Assembly: GCF_015493435.1 (NCBI RefSeq)
Contig: NZ_WGDD01000031.1
Span: 1-40,430 of the forward strand
Length of the DNA stretch: 40,430 nucleotides
Direction: 5' to 3'
From: Sulfurovum sp.
Lineage (GTDB): Bacteria; Campylobacterota; Campylobacteria; Campylobacterales; Sulfurovaceae
In this document: one piece after another, positions 16,140-25,532 of the stretch
How positions within the stretch are numbered: the stretch's first letter is position 1
How the letters are laid out: each line of letters begins with the position of its first letter
Notes under the pieces: generated by a model
What the model was told of the DNA's origin: nothing
Database searches by the model: none
What the model saw: only the letters and a program-made list of their open reading frames with translations
Position numbers and translations under genes: made by a program

Positions 16140-19100
16140 TTATAGTTCACATGATTGATTCGGCTTATTACCGTCTGGACACGTCGTGTCACTGCCTGTT
16201 TTTGGAGGGGTGTTGTATCCTGGACAGGTTGCATCGCTATATGGGGATAGAGAAACTTTTGTAGGGTTGGGTGCAAAGAAAGTAAAGTTGAATGTAGCAC
16301 CGCTTAAGTCACTGCTGTCAAAAGTCACATGGCTAAAATTAATACCATCCATACTTGCCTGATGAAAATCAGCCTGTATCTTCACAACAGGGGATGAAAA
16401 ATCTGCACCCCGCAAATCGGCATCGGTAAAAACAGCCCCGGTAAAATCCACGCCACTCATATTGCTGCAGCCAAGCAGAGCTCCTGTAAATATCGACTGT
16501 GTCAAAGTAGTATCAGAAAGGTTTGTGTCAACAATATCTGTTTCATAATACGGATACATATCGACATTGTTAAACGTACTGCCTGTTAAATCAATACCGG
16601 AAAAATCTGCACCCCGCAATATTGAATTGTTGAATGCAGTATGGTCTACCCGGCTTTGTTCTCCCTTGACACTCAAGAGAGAAAGGCTACTGTTTTGAAA
16701 CTGTGCATAAGAAGCATCCGTATCGATCCATTGGCTTTCTATGAAACTGCTGTTACTATCAAAATGTGCCTGATAAAGGGTACTATTTCTAAACACTGTA
16801 TGATTAAAGTTGCCATGAGTACACGTAACATATGACAGGTTGGCATCTTCCCAGACTGACCCGCTGGCATCAATACCTGAGAGATCTGCCCCTCTTTTTT
16901 GGCTGACACCACCAAATTTCGAGCCAGACATATTGGCATCTCTAAAATCAAGGCTGTAAAAACTGTCTGAAAAACTGGCAGAGCTAAAATCATAAGGGAC
17001 TAAAAATTCGCTGCTCATATTTTCGACACTGTTGCTTGATGCTATCAGCTCGACAGGCACATTGACAGCTTCTCTGAAACTTGCAGGAGCACAGCCATCC
17101 TGAGAAAAAAACTGATTGGAATGAGAAACGATCGGCTTCTCTCCAAAGGTAACATCATCAAACCTGACACAGTACGAAGTATTGTTGGTCCAGGTCAATC
17201 CGTTAATGTAACTGCCGCTAAAGTCGGTATGGAAGAGTATAACAGGATTTGTATTCTGGCTCAAAGTAAGATTGACCAACGTAGCGTTTTTAAACGCAAC
17301 ATTATCAAATCCTGCTGCGTGATCGAACGTTACGTTGTCAAGCGTGATTTTATTAAATTTACTGTTGCTTAAATTTACTTCCGTATAAAATGTTCCATGC
17401 TGAATATTGCTGTTTATCACAATATTATTTTGACCGGTAGGACTTAAATTTACATTTTTAAGATAGCTCTCTTTTAATGTATTGTTGTTAAAATAAAAAG
17501 GATAGGTGGGACTGTCATGAGGGCCTAAGATCAATGCCTCCCAATTCCCGGAACCGTCTGCATTTTTACTATACAGTTTGCCATCACCCGACAGAACGAC
17601 CACACGGAAAGGATGACTTCCACTGACTGATGTACCACCGCCGATAGAAGGAGATGATATGACACCATTTTGGGGATGCCCCAGATTGGTTAAAGCATTT
17701 TCAGAAGCATTGGTAAGACTTCCGGCATACACATCCTCATGATACACAAAAGAAAAATCGGTGAAGACCGCATTCAGATCCACACGTGATCCCACCATAA
17801 TATCGGTTGACCGTAAATCATTGTTCCTATAATTGATATAGGCTAGTTTGTTGTCTTTGACAAATACAAGCAGGTCATCCCTGTTAATAGATATTTCCGA
17901 ATCTGTTTTTTGTATGGGATAGCTTGCATGTCCCCAGTCATGGATATAGTTTGGAGCATTCCCATAACGCGAATCACGTGCTTTGTTATATTTATTGTAA
18001 AAATAACGTGTCCAGGTATGCAGTGTCCCTTTCATATCCTGACAGGCTACCGTTACATATAGTTCATTGCTCGAAGAGGATCCTCCATGATTTTTGTAAG
18101 TGGCATCCGGATTGCTTTCACATACCTGAGTGCCTTCGATTCTATACCATGTTTCTTTGACTTTTGCAGGTCCTTTAATGTCAGCACCATGCTTCAAGTA
18201 TTCATAAACATATCCATCACTTGCTTTGACAAACACTGAAAACCCGGCGACAAAATTATTGGGTACAACACTCGGAGGGGAAACAATCTTCAGACCGTTT
18301 GGAAGAAATGGCTGCACGCCATAGGCATAAGGGTCTTTATGACTGTTAAACAGTACCAATCTGTTATTATTATCGACCGCAGCAGTTAAATCATAATCAT
18401 AATTGCTTTTTTCACCGAACAGATTGGTAATGGAAGGTTGGGAGACAATCACGGGACTGAATGTCAGTGCGCTGCCGAATTCTCCCGTATAGAATACCGT
18501 ACGTGTCATATCTGCATAGTTAAAATTAGCCCCTTTAAAGGTACATTTCCAAAAAACGGTATGGGAAAGATTTGCATCTATAAAACTGACCCCGTCGAAA
18601 TTGGTATTTTCAAAGACAGAATAACTCAGGTCAGACGCATCAAGATTTGCCAATTCCATATTCAACGGTGGTTTATTTTCATTTCCGAATTCATCACGAT
18701 CCTGGTTTTGTATTTTAAAGAAATCGCTTTGTGTTATATCAAGTTTTTTCAAATACGATTCTTCCAGGCGCAACGAAATCTCACTGTCTACAAACGTATT
18801 TGAAAAAGCAAGATGAGACAAGTTCAGACCGAATAAATTGCACCCTTTGCAGATATCGAAAGATATCACTGTTTTTTTTGCTAATATTCTATTCTGCAAC
18901 CCGCCAGAAGTATTTTGGGGTGTTACTGGTGTTGCCAATGATGAAGTTTCTTCTTTAGGATAGAAAAATACTGTATGAGATTTACCGCTGCCGTTACGGA
19001 GCGTATATCTGTAAATACCCTGTTTCAGATTCACAGTATGACAGCCTTGTGTCATATCCAAATAGCGTGTTTCATTTTTGTCTGCAATGATCAAATCATA

Positions 19101-19409
19101 TCCAGCACCCAAATCATTTTCAAAACAGTAGGTATGTAAAGACTCTCTGTCAATATACACATCAAAAGCATCTGCACCTATCGGAGGAATGTCATTTTTA
19201 TGACTCTTCTGTGACTCGAGGTTTAACACAATTTTATTTGATGAAGTTACGGTATACCTGGCTAAATCTCCGCTGCTTTCCGTAATGATACCCGCTGGAG
19301 CGATTTCTTTTTCAGCTGGAACCACTTTTTCAGGAGCATTTGTATTGCTGTTACAGGCCAGCAGTATAAAAGTACTGTACAACATAATAATTATTTTATA
19401 TTTATTCAT
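16140..19409 (-). CDS. Giant lipoprotein with pentapeptide repeats interrupted by a lectin-like propeller
   Basis: The protein (1,089 aa) has a lipoprotein signal peptide (LLAC, Cys19, then Asn, so probably outer membrane). Residues 40-180 form an N-terminal beta domain. Pentapeptide repeats (pattern A/S-N/D-L/F-x-x) occupy about 191-310, 640-750 and 805-1045, for example GADFSGIDLTGSTF. Between blocks one and two, residues 320-630 look like a lectin-type propeller with recurring units such as LLVFVKDNKLAYINY and VVVLSGDGKLYSKNADGSGNW. The C-terminal 40 residues are Cys- and Pro-containing. AAGGA lies six bases before the ATG. It follows the response regulator by 76 nt and precedes the Tat lipoprotein. 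Function is unknown; binding of surface glycans is a reasonable guess from the propeller. Confidence 0.82.
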   Translation of the reverse strand: MNKYKIIIMLYSTFILLACNSNTNAPEKVVPAEKEIAPAGIITESSGDLARYTVTSSNKIVLNLESQKSHKNDIPPIGADAFDVYIDRESLHTYCFENDLGAGYDLIIADKNETRYLDMTQGCHTVNLKQGIYRYTLRNGSGKSHTVFFYPKEETSSLATPVTPQNTSGGLQNRILAKKTVISFDICKGCNLFGLNLSHLAFSNTFVDSEISLRLEESYLKKLDITQSDFFKIQNQDRDEFGNENKPPLNMELANLDASDLSYSVFENTNFDGVSFIDANLSHTVFWKCTFKGANFNYADMTRTVFYTGEFGSALTFSPVIVSQPSITNLFGEKSNYDYDLTAAVDNNNRLVLFNSHKDPYAYGVQPFLPNGLKIVSPPSVVPNNFVAGFSVFVKASDGYVYEYLKHGADIKGPAKVKETWYRIEGTQVCESNPDATYKNHGGSSSSNELYVTVACQDMKGTLHTWTRYFYNKYNKARDSRYGNAPNYIHDWGHASYPIQKTDSEISINRDDLLVFVKDNKLAYINYRNNDLRSTDIMVGSRVDLNAVFTDFSFVYHEDVYAGSLTNASENALTNLGHPQNGVISSPSIGGGTSVSGSHPFRVVVLSGDGKLYSKNADGSGNWEALILGPHDSPTYPFYFNNNTLKESYLKNVNLSPTGQNNIVINSNIQHGTFYTEVNLSNSKFNKITLDNVTFDHAAGFDNVAFKNATLVNLTLSQNTNPVILFHTDFSGSYINGLTWTNNTSYCVRFDDVTFGEKPIVSHSNQFFSQDGCAPASFREAVNVPVELIASSNSVENMSSEFLVPYDFSSASFSDSFYSLDFRDANMSGSKFGGVSQKRGADLSGIDASGSVWEDANLSYVTCTHGNFNHTVFRNSTLYQAHFDSNSSFIESQWIDTDASYAQFQNSSLSLLSVKGEQSRVDHTAFNNSILRGADFSGIDLTGSTFNNVDMYPYYETDIVDTNLSDTTLTQSIFTGALLGCSNMSGVDFTGAVFTDADLRGADFSSPVVKIQADFHQASMDGINFSHVTFDSSDLSGATFNFTFFAPNPTKVSLSPYSDATCPGYNTPPKTGSDTTCPDGNKPNQSCEL

Positions 19410-19437
19410 AAATAATCCTTTTTTATCTTAATAAAAA

Positions 19438-19484
19438 AGTATAACCTATAAGAATTAGATTGAAATTAGAATACTGGATATTCT
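19438..19484 (-). promoter_or_regulatory. Possible promoter and inverted repeat before the lipoprotein genes
   Basis: The 76-nt gap between the response regulator and the lipoprotein genes holds a minus-strand -10-like TATACT (19443-19438), with TTTCAA about 16 bases upstream. It also holds an inverted repeat AGAATA-ctgga-TATTCT (19468-19484, plus-strand reading). The repeat could be a regulator site or a weak terminator. The response regulator encoded upstream is the obvious candidate to act here. Confidence 0.35.
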
Positions 19485-19485
19485 C

Positions 19486-20166
19486 TTAGACTGATGACTC
19501 GCATAAAAGGATATATCCGACGTTGGGGATATTGTTAATATGAATATGAGGAACTTTTTTTCTTAACCGATAGGTCAGTTCGCGAAGCGAAGATATGTGT
19601 TCATGCCCATCCCCCCAAATCATTTCAATCAGCTGTTCCACGCTGATATGCGCATTTTTATACCGTATCAAAGCATCAAAGCATAACTGCTCTTTCTGAC
19701 TCAAAACAATATAGTTGTCCTTGTAGTACAGATCTTTTGTTTCAATGTTATAGGTATATCCGTTGCAGTATATCGTGTCAGGTGCTATCGTTCGTTCAGG
19801 AGACATTTGACTTTCGCTTACCATCAAAATCGCTTCTATATCACTCTCTACAACAGGTTTTATAATGTATCCCAAAGGTTTGACAAACAGTGCCTGCCGT
19901 ATGGTGTGACTGTCTTTAAAAGAGGTTAAAAAAATAAAACCGACATGTGCATATTTGGCATGTATTCTTTCTGCCAACTGCAAACCGTCAATTGAACCGT
20001 TGATCTGAATATCCATGAAAACAAGGTCTACTGACTGGTGTTGAACACATTCCAATGTATCTTCGGCATTGTCAAAAATCCCTACAACGGTATGTCCGAA
20101 ATCACTAATGGTTTCCTGTAAAAAAAGTGCCGTAATACCTTCATCTTCCACAATAACGATTTTCAT
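19486..20166 (-). CDS. OmpR-family response regulator
   Basis: The protein (226 aa) has an N-terminal receiver domain with acidic residues Glu7/Asp8, phospho-acceptor Asp52 (FMDIQ), Thr81 and Lys103 (IIKPV). Residues 133-226 form a winged helix of the PhoB/OmpR type, ending LRELTYRLRKKVP and NNIPNVGYIL. It is therefore a DNA-binding transcription factor. The ATG overlaps the stop of the upstream kinase by 4 nt (20163-20166), so the two form one two-component pair. Its likely targets are the two lipoprotein genes directly downstream; this is inferred from position only. Confidence 0.93.
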   Translation of the reverse strand: MKIVIVEDEGITALFLQETISDFGHTVVGIFDNAEDTLECVQHQSVDLVFMDIQINGSIDGLQLAERIHAKYAHVGFIFLTSFKDSHTIRQALFVKPLGYIIKPVVESDIEAILMVSESQMSPERTIAPDTIYCNGYTYNIETKDLYYKDNYIVLSQKEQLCFDALIRYKNAHISVEQLIEMIWGDGHEHISSLRELTYRLRKKVPHIHINNIPNVGYILLCESSV

Positions 20167-22013
20167 AACAATATACTTCCGGGAAATGTGATTTTATGGT
20201 GCAGGCCCTGGCTGTTGTATGTCTCTATATCTCCCTTGAGCTGATATCCTGCCAGTGATTGAACCAGCTTGAAACCAAATCCTTCTTTTGCCTTCTCCAA
20301 TTTTACTCCTTTACCATTATCATACACTTCAAGTATGACTGCATCATGCTTTACAGTATACATCTTAATAGCAATATTTTTACTGCTTTGGTGCGCAGGA
20401 AAAGCATATTTTACAGCATTGGTGACCAGTTCATTGATAATAAGCCCCATGGGAACAGCTGTTTCAAGCGTCAGTCGGATCTTTTCACACTGAATCATAA
20501 AAAGAATATCATTATATTCCAGACTATGCTGTAATTCTTCTACCAGATCATGTGTATATTCCTGCATATTTACGGCAGTCAGATCATCTGACTGGTAGAG
20601 TTTTTCATGGATCATGGCCATAGATTTAATACGCTGGTTGGTATCGGCTAAAATATCTTTTGATTCTTTTTGGATGACACGTCTGATCTGCAGTGACAAC
20701 AAGCCCGAAATAATTTGCAGATTATTCTTTACCCGGTGATACAATTCACGAAAAAGTATATTTTTATTATTGATTTCAATAAAAAGTTCTTTATTTTTTT
20801 CATCCAGGTCGAAGGTACGTTCCCTCACTTTGTCTTCCAGATGTACATTGAGTTCTCTTAGCTCGCCTTCTGTACAGGTTAATTTTGAAAATACTTCATT
20901 ATAACGATATGCCAGGGCAAAAGACAAAAGTGCCAACTCAAAGAAAGCACCTATCTGCGGTGCATAAAGAGAAAACCGATTCATATGAATCAATCCCATA
21001 TTCTGCATTTCCCCCGAGAGTCCCCCTATGAGCAGAAAACTCCATGCCGAGACAAAAAATTTCGATGCCATCGTTCTGTATCTGTATAAAATATAGATAC
21101 TGATCAAAAACAAAAGCACAATATTGAGCATGGAAAGAATGGTAATAAGGATAATACTTACATTATAGGAAAGAAAGAATATGGATATCATCGTAAAGAG
21201 GAAAAGGTATTTGAATCGATTCAACATTAACGCCAATACAGCATTATACCGTTCCAGTTCGAGGAACAATACCGTAAATTGAATGGAATAATAATTCGTT
21301 AAACTAAATACAATAGGAATAAAATAGTGATTTATCGCAGGATAGTGCGGATAAAAATATTCAAATGCCAGACCGTTCAGACCCAACTGAAGTGCCAGAT
21401 GGAACATATGGAAAACAACATAATACAGATAAACCCATTCTTTAATCATTAAAAACAAAATAAAATTATACATAAGCATAATCAATACAGCCCCATAATA
21501 AAGTCCCAAAAAAAGCCCGTTCTGAGATACATTGCTGTAGTACTCTTTCAGGGAAAAATGCCGTATACCAATATTCAGGGATGAGTTGGAACTGAATTTA
21601 AACAGTATTTCTTTTTTTTCAAAAGCCTTTAACGTATAAGGTATGACAAAATCATTTGTTTTTATCTTCCTTGTATCAAAAGGAGTGAGATCTCCTGTCA
21701 TGTACTCTTTTTCAAAATGACCGTTTTTATGTACATACACAGTAATATAGTCATGTAGAGGATAGGGGAACTCCAACATTTCAGATATATTTTTGTTCGC
21801 CAAATTCTGTACATTGACATAAATCCATACATTGCCTTCGGTAAATCCCAAAGTTGCATTTTTTTGTGTCAATACACTAAACCTGTTTCTATTGTGGTAA
21901 GCCTCTTCAACAGACCAGTGATGTGATTTATCAACATAGTAGCGTGCCACTAATTTTGTATTTTGCCCGAACAGATAAAATGTAAACATAAAAAATAGCA
22001 ATGCATATTTCAT
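20163..22013 (-). CDS. 7TMR-DISM sensor histidine kinase, HisKA_2 type
   Basis: The protein (616 aa) has a signal peptide (1-16) and a periplasmic beta-sandwich sensor (about 20-155, 7TMR-DISMED2-like). Seven membrane helices follow at about 165-370, then a coiled coil (375-420). The HisKA_2 dimerisation segment has His426 in LYHRVKNNLQ, and the ATPase domain has the N box INELVTNAVKYAF, YDNGKG and GFGFKLV. In this family the outer domain is thought to bind small ligands, often carbohydrates. AAGGGG lies four bases before the ATG. Two minus-strand TATAAT boxes (22040-22035 and 22030-22025) lie just upstream. It appears more AT-rich than the flanking genes. Confidence 0.93.
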   Translation of the reverse strand: MKYALLFFMFTFYLFGQNTKLVARYYVDKSHHWSVEEAYHNRNRFSVLTQKNATLGFTEGNVWIYVNVQNLANKNISEMLEFPYPLHDYITVYVHKNGHFEKEYMTGDLTPFDTRKIKTNDFVIPYTLKAFEKKEILFKFSSNSSLNIGIRHFSLKEYYSNVSQNGLFLGLYYGAVLIMLMYNFILFLMIKEWVYLYYVVFHMFHLALQLGLNGLAFEYFYPHYPAINHYFIPIVFSLTNYYSIQFTVLFLELERYNAVLALMLNRFKYLFLFTMISIFFLSYNVSIILITILSMLNIVLLFLISIYILYRYRTMASKFFVSAWSFLLIGGLSGEMQNMGLIHMNRFSLYAPQIGAFFELALLSFALAYRYNEVFSKLTCTEGELRELNVHLEDKVRERTFDLDEKNKELFIEINNKNILFRELYHRVKNNLQIISGLLSLQIRRVIQKESKDILADTNQRIKSMAMIHEKLYQSDDLTAVNMQEYTHDLVEELQHSLEYNDILFMIQCEKIRLTLETAVPMGLIINELVTNAVKYAFPAHQSSKNIAIKMYTVKHDAVILEVYDNGKGVKLEKAKEGFGFKLVQSLAGYQLKGDIETYNSQGLHHKITFPGSILL

Positions 22014-22214
22014 ACTGCCCCTTAATTATATTTTATTATAATATATTTAAATAAAATATCTCAATATAATTTTTAATTCATTGATTTTTCAAAAAAATAT
22101 AGCTAAGGGCTTGGAAGATAACAATAATTTGAAACAAACAGTAGATTATTTGCTAAAAAAGAAGAGGGACAAACACATCACAGCGCTGTCGGGAGACAAC
22201 ACCCTGTGCGAAAC
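22014..22214. other. Intergenic region between trpC and the sensor kinase
   Basis: No gene is supported here. The half next to the kinase is extremely AT-rich and holds two TATAAT boxes that could start the kinase transcript. Near trpC, on the minus strand, a weak stem (GTTGTC-tccc-GACAGC, about 22184-22204, with wobble pairs outward) could be a poor terminator, but no T run follows. Confidence 0.5.
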
Positions 22215-23009
22215 TTATTTTCCGTATTTTACAGATCTGATAGCAGCGGTAATATCATCCTGTCGCATAAAATGCTCTCCTACAAGAAAAGCATCCGCAC
22301 CCATTTTGGAAATTTCTACAACTGTTTCATGGTCATTGATACCGCTTTCCGCCACAATGATCTTGTTATTCGGAATAAGAGGAATAAGTTTTTCAGTCAG
22401 TCGCATATCCATCTCGAAAGTTTCAAGATTTCGGTGGTTGATGCCGATGATGGTCGCGCCGGCGAACATTGCTTTGATAAGATCGCTCTTGTCATGTATC
22501 TCTACCAGAACTTCCAGTCCAAGGTGCAGTGCATATTCGTAAAGTGTTTTAAGCTCTTTACGGGAAAGGGCTTTGGCAATAAGCAATATATAGTCCGCAC
22601 CGAAAGCCAGTGCCTCGACGATCTGGTATTTGTCTACGATGAAATCTTTCCTGAGCAGAGGAATACTGACATAGCGGCGTACCATTCCAAGGTATTCTTT
22701 GTCACCCTGAAAGAAATGCGGTTCGGTTAAAATGGAAAGAGAATCTGCACCGCCTTTTTCATATGCCTGTGCAATGACCATCGGGTCAAAATCTTCACGG
22801 ATAACCCCCTTGCTCGGGCTTGCTTTTTTTACTTCAGCAATGATACGGTAGGGATTCTCTTCTGTTGAACGCAGTGCTGTCTGCACATCTTTTGGTACAA
22901 AAGGATTAAAGGCAAGAGAACGCCCCAGCCATTCTACCGGATAGTCTACTTTTCTCTTTGCAAGATCTTCTTTTGTCTTTTTGATAATTTCATCTAAAAT
23001 CTGAGCCAT
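22215..23009 (-). CDS. trpC: Indole-3-glycerol-phosphate synthase
   Basis: TrpC closes the indole ring in tryptophan synthesis. The protein (264 aa) is a TIM barrel with the signatures [36 protein letters not shown] and VAESGI, all typical of the single-function enzyme. The length is normal. No other trp gene is in the window, so the pathway is dispersed. The minus-strand -10 TATAAT lies at 23041-23036, about 27 nt before the ATG. The ribosome binding site is weak (GTGAG). Confidence 0.97.
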   Translation of the reverse strand: MAQILDEIIKKTKEDLAKRKVDYPVEWLGRSLAFNPFVPKDVQTALRSTEENPYRIIAEVKKASPSKGVIREDFDPMVIAQAYEKGGADSLSILTEPHFFQGDKEYLGMVRRYVSIPLLRKDFIVDKYQIVEALAFGADYILLIAKALSRKELKTLYEYALHLGLEVLVEIHDKSDLIKAMFAGATIIGINHRNLETFEMDMRLTEKLIPLIPNNKIIVAESGINDHETVVEISKMGADAFLVGEHFMRQDDITAAIRSVKYGK

Positions 23010-23035
23010 AATTTTCTCACTAAAATTTTTGCCGT

Positions 23036-23041
23036 ATTATA
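23036..23041 (-). promoter_or_regulatory. trpC -10 box
   Basis: The minus strand reads GGGTATAATACGG, with TATAAT at 23041-23036, about 27 nt upstream of the trpC ATG. No matching -35 hexamer is clear. No tryptophan leader peptide or attenuator was seen in the 64-nt gap. Confidence 0.5.
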
Positions 23042-23073
23042 CCCCAACACGTACTCGCTAACGCTGAACGTTT

Positions 23074-24336
23074 TTACTTGCATTCCTGTATTTTCTTCCA
23101 GTGTTCTGCAATTTCCGGTTCTTTCAGTCCTTCCTCATCAACCACTTTCTTCATAAGAGCCTGTGCTTCCCGGCACCGTTTTTCTTTGTAATATCCCCAG
23201 GCAAGCGAATCAAGATAATACGTATTGTCAGGCTGCTGCACCAGAGCATCTTCAATGACTTTGATCCCTTTCTTCACATCAATTTCCTTATCGATGAGGG
23301 TATATCCGTAATAATTCAGGTAGATACTGTCATCCTCTCCCATCTGTATGGCTTTTTCAAAATAGGAAAGTACATTTTTGATCATTTTTTTGTCATTTTT
23401 GTTTTTTGATTTTTCAAACAGCAATATACCTTTTTCGGCAAGCCATCTAGGATCTTTCTGCTCTGCATAAAGCTTGTCTGTCAGCAAAAAAGCTTTATTG
23501 AAAAGTTTTTTCCGTTTATAGAGTTCATAGAGAATATAATCGGCTTTTTCATCTTTCACTTTTTCAAGATAAGCAATTGCCCCGTCAAGATCTCCTTTAA
23601 AAGCATAGGCATCGATCGCTTTTTTAAGATATTTTTCCTTTTTGTCTTTTTCATACAGTGCTTTATAGGTGCTGATAACACCGTCCACATCATTCTCTTT
23701 GACATAAAGATCCAAAAGCTTTAAATACACTGCATCAGAAGTAAGCACATTCATACGCCGATGTGTTTCAAGCATCTGTATCGCTTTCTTTCGCTCGCCT
23801 GTGTATTCGTCCATAATACTGCTCAGACGCAACAGTACACGTTCATTGGAAGTTTTACTGTATACCTTTTCCAGAAGCATTGCTGCCTTTTTAAAATTTC
23901 CGCTGTAAAGATAGGGATTGGAAGCCAAATCGATATCTTCCGGTTTACTGGAGCGTTTTAGAAGAATTTCGGCTTCACTTTTGGCATCCTGCACCCTTTT
24001 TGCAGTAAGATACAGAGGGATCAGCAGCCGTCTGACTTCAAGTGTATCAGGATGTGCCTCATCCCATGTTTTCAATTGTTTGATAGTCTCATTGATGTAA
24101 ATATTTCCCATCAGTGAAGAGGCAGCTTCTCTAAACAGGTATTCTTTGTCACCTGTCCTGGTATAGAGTGTTTTAAAGACTTCATAACTGAGGTCGTATG
24201 CTTTATATTCTTCGAACAAAAGTCCCTGGATAATAAGTGTATCATTGCTGACAACATTCAGCTCTTTAGCCTGCCCTGTACCTGTCAATAGGAGTACAGC
24301 CATAACAATAGATTGTATTATACGATTCCCGGACAC
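23074..24336 (-). CDS. Secreted TPR-repeat protein
   Basis: The protein (420 aa) has a signal peptide (1-23, ending GTGQA) and then helical repeats throughout. Clear TPR units include DLDGAIAYLEKVKD, VLSYFEKAIQMGEDDSIYLNYYGYTLID and KKGIKVIEDALVQQPDNTYYLDSLAWGYYKE. It should act in the periplasm as a scaffold; no specific role is known. The start is a GTG at 24336 that overlaps the upstream YkgJ-type gene by 19 nt. The next in-frame ATG would leave too short a signal peptide, so GTG is preferred. The overlap shows co-transcription with the YkgJ-type gene. Confidence 0.82.
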   Translation of the reverse strand: MSGNRIIQSIVMAVLLLTGTGQAKELNVVSNDTLIIQGLLFEEYKAYDLSYEVFKTLYTRTGDKEYLFREAASSLMGNIYINETIKQLKTWDEAHPDTLEVRRLLIPLYLTAKRVQDAKSEAEILLKRSSKPEDIDLASNPYLYSGNFKKAAMLLEKVYSKTSNERVLLRLSSIMDEYTGERKKAIQMLETHRRMNVLTSDAVYLKLLDLYVKENDVDGVISTYKALYEKDKKEKYLKKAIDAYAFKGDLDGAIAYLEKVKDEKADYILYELYKRKKLFNKAFLLTDKLYAEQKDPRWLAEKGILLFEKSKNKNDKKMIKNVLSYFEKAIQMGEDDSIYLNYYGYTLIDKEIDVKKGIKVIEDALVQQPDNTYYLDSLAWGYYKEKRCREAQALMKKVVDEEGLKEPEIAEHWKKIQECK

Positions 24337-24698
24337 TCTTTTTTCACCTCTTTTTCATCATGTTTAAACTGTTCCCAAAAGGGAAAAGTGCGACATTGCA
24401 ACGGTCGCACAGGATAGATAGAACACCGTTCTTTCGTTTCATCGAAAAAGATACAGGCATAATTGTCTTCTGCCAGTTTCTTTTCGACCAGCGAATAACG
24501 GTGTTTCACTTTTTTCAGATACATTGTAGCGAATTCCGCTACCGAAAGGTTAACAAACGCTGCCATATTCACGATCTCATCATACTTTGCCCAGATATAA
24601 CCGCTCTCTCCCGTACAGCAATGCCCGCCGCATTCTTCACATGCCGAGGGATCGAACTTGTAGTTGTATCCTTCTTTTTCCATCAGCTTGTCATTCAT
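24318..24698 (-). CDS. YkgJ-family Cys-cluster protein
   Basis: The protein (126 aa) has the metal-binding cluster Cys20-x2-Cys23-x3-Cys27-Cys28 near the N-terminus. Later cysteines (ACIFF, RCSIYPVRPLQCRTFPFW) are typical of the zinc/iron-chelating YkgJ-type family. The segment CSIYPVRPLQCR is the most diagnostic. The substrate and role of the family are not settled. There is no signal peptide. A second Met at residue 6 is a possible alternative start. It precedes the secreted TPR gene with a 19-nt overlap and follows the methyltransferase across a short gap that holds a REP-like palindrome. Confidence 0.85.
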   Translation of the reverse strand: MNDKLMEKEGYNYKFDPSACEECGGHCCTGESGYIWAKYDEIVNMAAFVNLSVAEFATMYLKKVKHRYSLVEKKLAEDNYACIFFDETKERCSIYPVRPLQCRTFPFWEQFKHDEKEVKKECPGIV

Positions 24699-24725
24699 AT
24701 TTGTTTTTCCGTTTACTCTTTAATT

Positions 24726-24747
24726 GGTGCATGGTTACGCACCCTAC
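24726..24747. repeat. REP-like palindrome, copy B (degenerate left arm)
   Basis: GGTGCAT (24726-24732), loop GGTT and ACGCACCCTAC (24737-24747). The right arm is identical to copies A and C; the left arm has lost GTAG and carries one mismatch. It lies 30 nt downstream of the methyltransferase stop and 27 nt before the YkgJ-type start. Confidence 0.65.
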
Positions 24748-24776
24748 ATTATCAATCTTCCATTTTCGATCTTTCA

Positions 24777-25475
24777 TCAGCCAAATTCTCCTTTGATACT
24801 GTGTGTATCGGCTTTTTCGAATGCCTTCATCGCTTGGGGGGTATAGTCATTGTTCTCATCAAAAACCACCAACGGAGGCAGGATCTGCGTCATAGACTTC
24901 GAATTGTTCCTGGCCGCGATGAAAACCAGTTTTGACTCTCTGTCCATCTTGGAATGTACGAACTGTATCTTCTCAGGGTTTATAGCATTTATTTTCAAAT
25001 GATGCAAGAGCAGATCGATCTGCTTGGCATCATAACAGAAAATAAACCAGCCTTTCGGCTTCAGGAAAGTTTTGACCCGTCTGACAAAAGCTTCAATGGG
25101 AAGGTGGTGCGCATAACGGGCAATATTGAGGTGGCTGTTCTCACTCTGTGTGACCCTCGGGTCATAAAAAGGCGGATTGGAAACAATGTAGTCGAAACGG
25201 TCTTCTGTTTCCAGCCCGGTAAAATCTCCCAAATGGCTTTTTGCGGTTAACCCGTTGAGAACAAAATTGTGCCTGGCATAGTTCAACATGTTTTCCTGTT
25301 TGTCGATAATGCTCGTCTCAATCTTGAAATCACGGGTCAACAACAGAGAAATGATCCCCACTCCACAGCCGACATCCAGCAAAGAACCCTTCGGAGTGAA
25401 AGAATAAATGAAATCATAGAGAAAAATGGAGTCGCTGTTGTAACAGTAACCCGATGTCGGCTGGTAAAGAAACAC
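24777..25475 (-). CDS. TrmN6-like tRNA (adenine-N6) methyltransferase
   Basis: The protein (232 aa) has a Rossmann methyltransferase fold with the SAM loop LLDVGCGVGI near residue 32-41 and the N6-adenine catalytic motif SNPPFYDP. The N-terminal QPTSGYCYNSDSIFLYDFI resembles the TrmN6 family, which in E. coli methylates A37 of tRNA-Val. Substrate identity is therefore likely but not proven. The frame extends to a TTG at 25487, but GTG at 25475 (MFLYQ) has GGGAG five bases upstream and fits the family N-terminus better. It diverges from bpt. Confidence 0.85.
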   Translation of the reverse strand: MFLYQPTSGYCYNSDSIFLYDFIYSFTPKGSLLDVGCGVGIISLLLTRDFKIETSIIDKQENMLNYARHNFVLNGLTAKSHLGDFTGLETEDRFDYIVSNPPFYDPRVTQSENSHLNIARYAHHLPIEAFVRRVKTFLKPKGWFIFCYDAKQIDLLLHHLKINAINPEKIQFVHSKMDRESKLVFIAARNNSKSMTQILPPLVVFDENNDYTPQAMKAFEKADTHSIKGEFG

Positions 25476-25532
25476 AAAGACTCCCAAAAAAATATATGCA
25501 TTGAAAATATATGAATTTTACAACAATTTGAG

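Noticed and set aside
16140-19409. Repeats in the large lipoprotein considered as a CRISPR or tandem DNA repeat
   Set aside because: The repetition is at the protein level (pentapeptide pattern); the DNA copies differ and have no regular spacers.
22184-22204. Stem after trpC considered as an intrinsic terminator
   Set aside because: It depends on several G-T pairs and is not followed by T residues on the minus strand.
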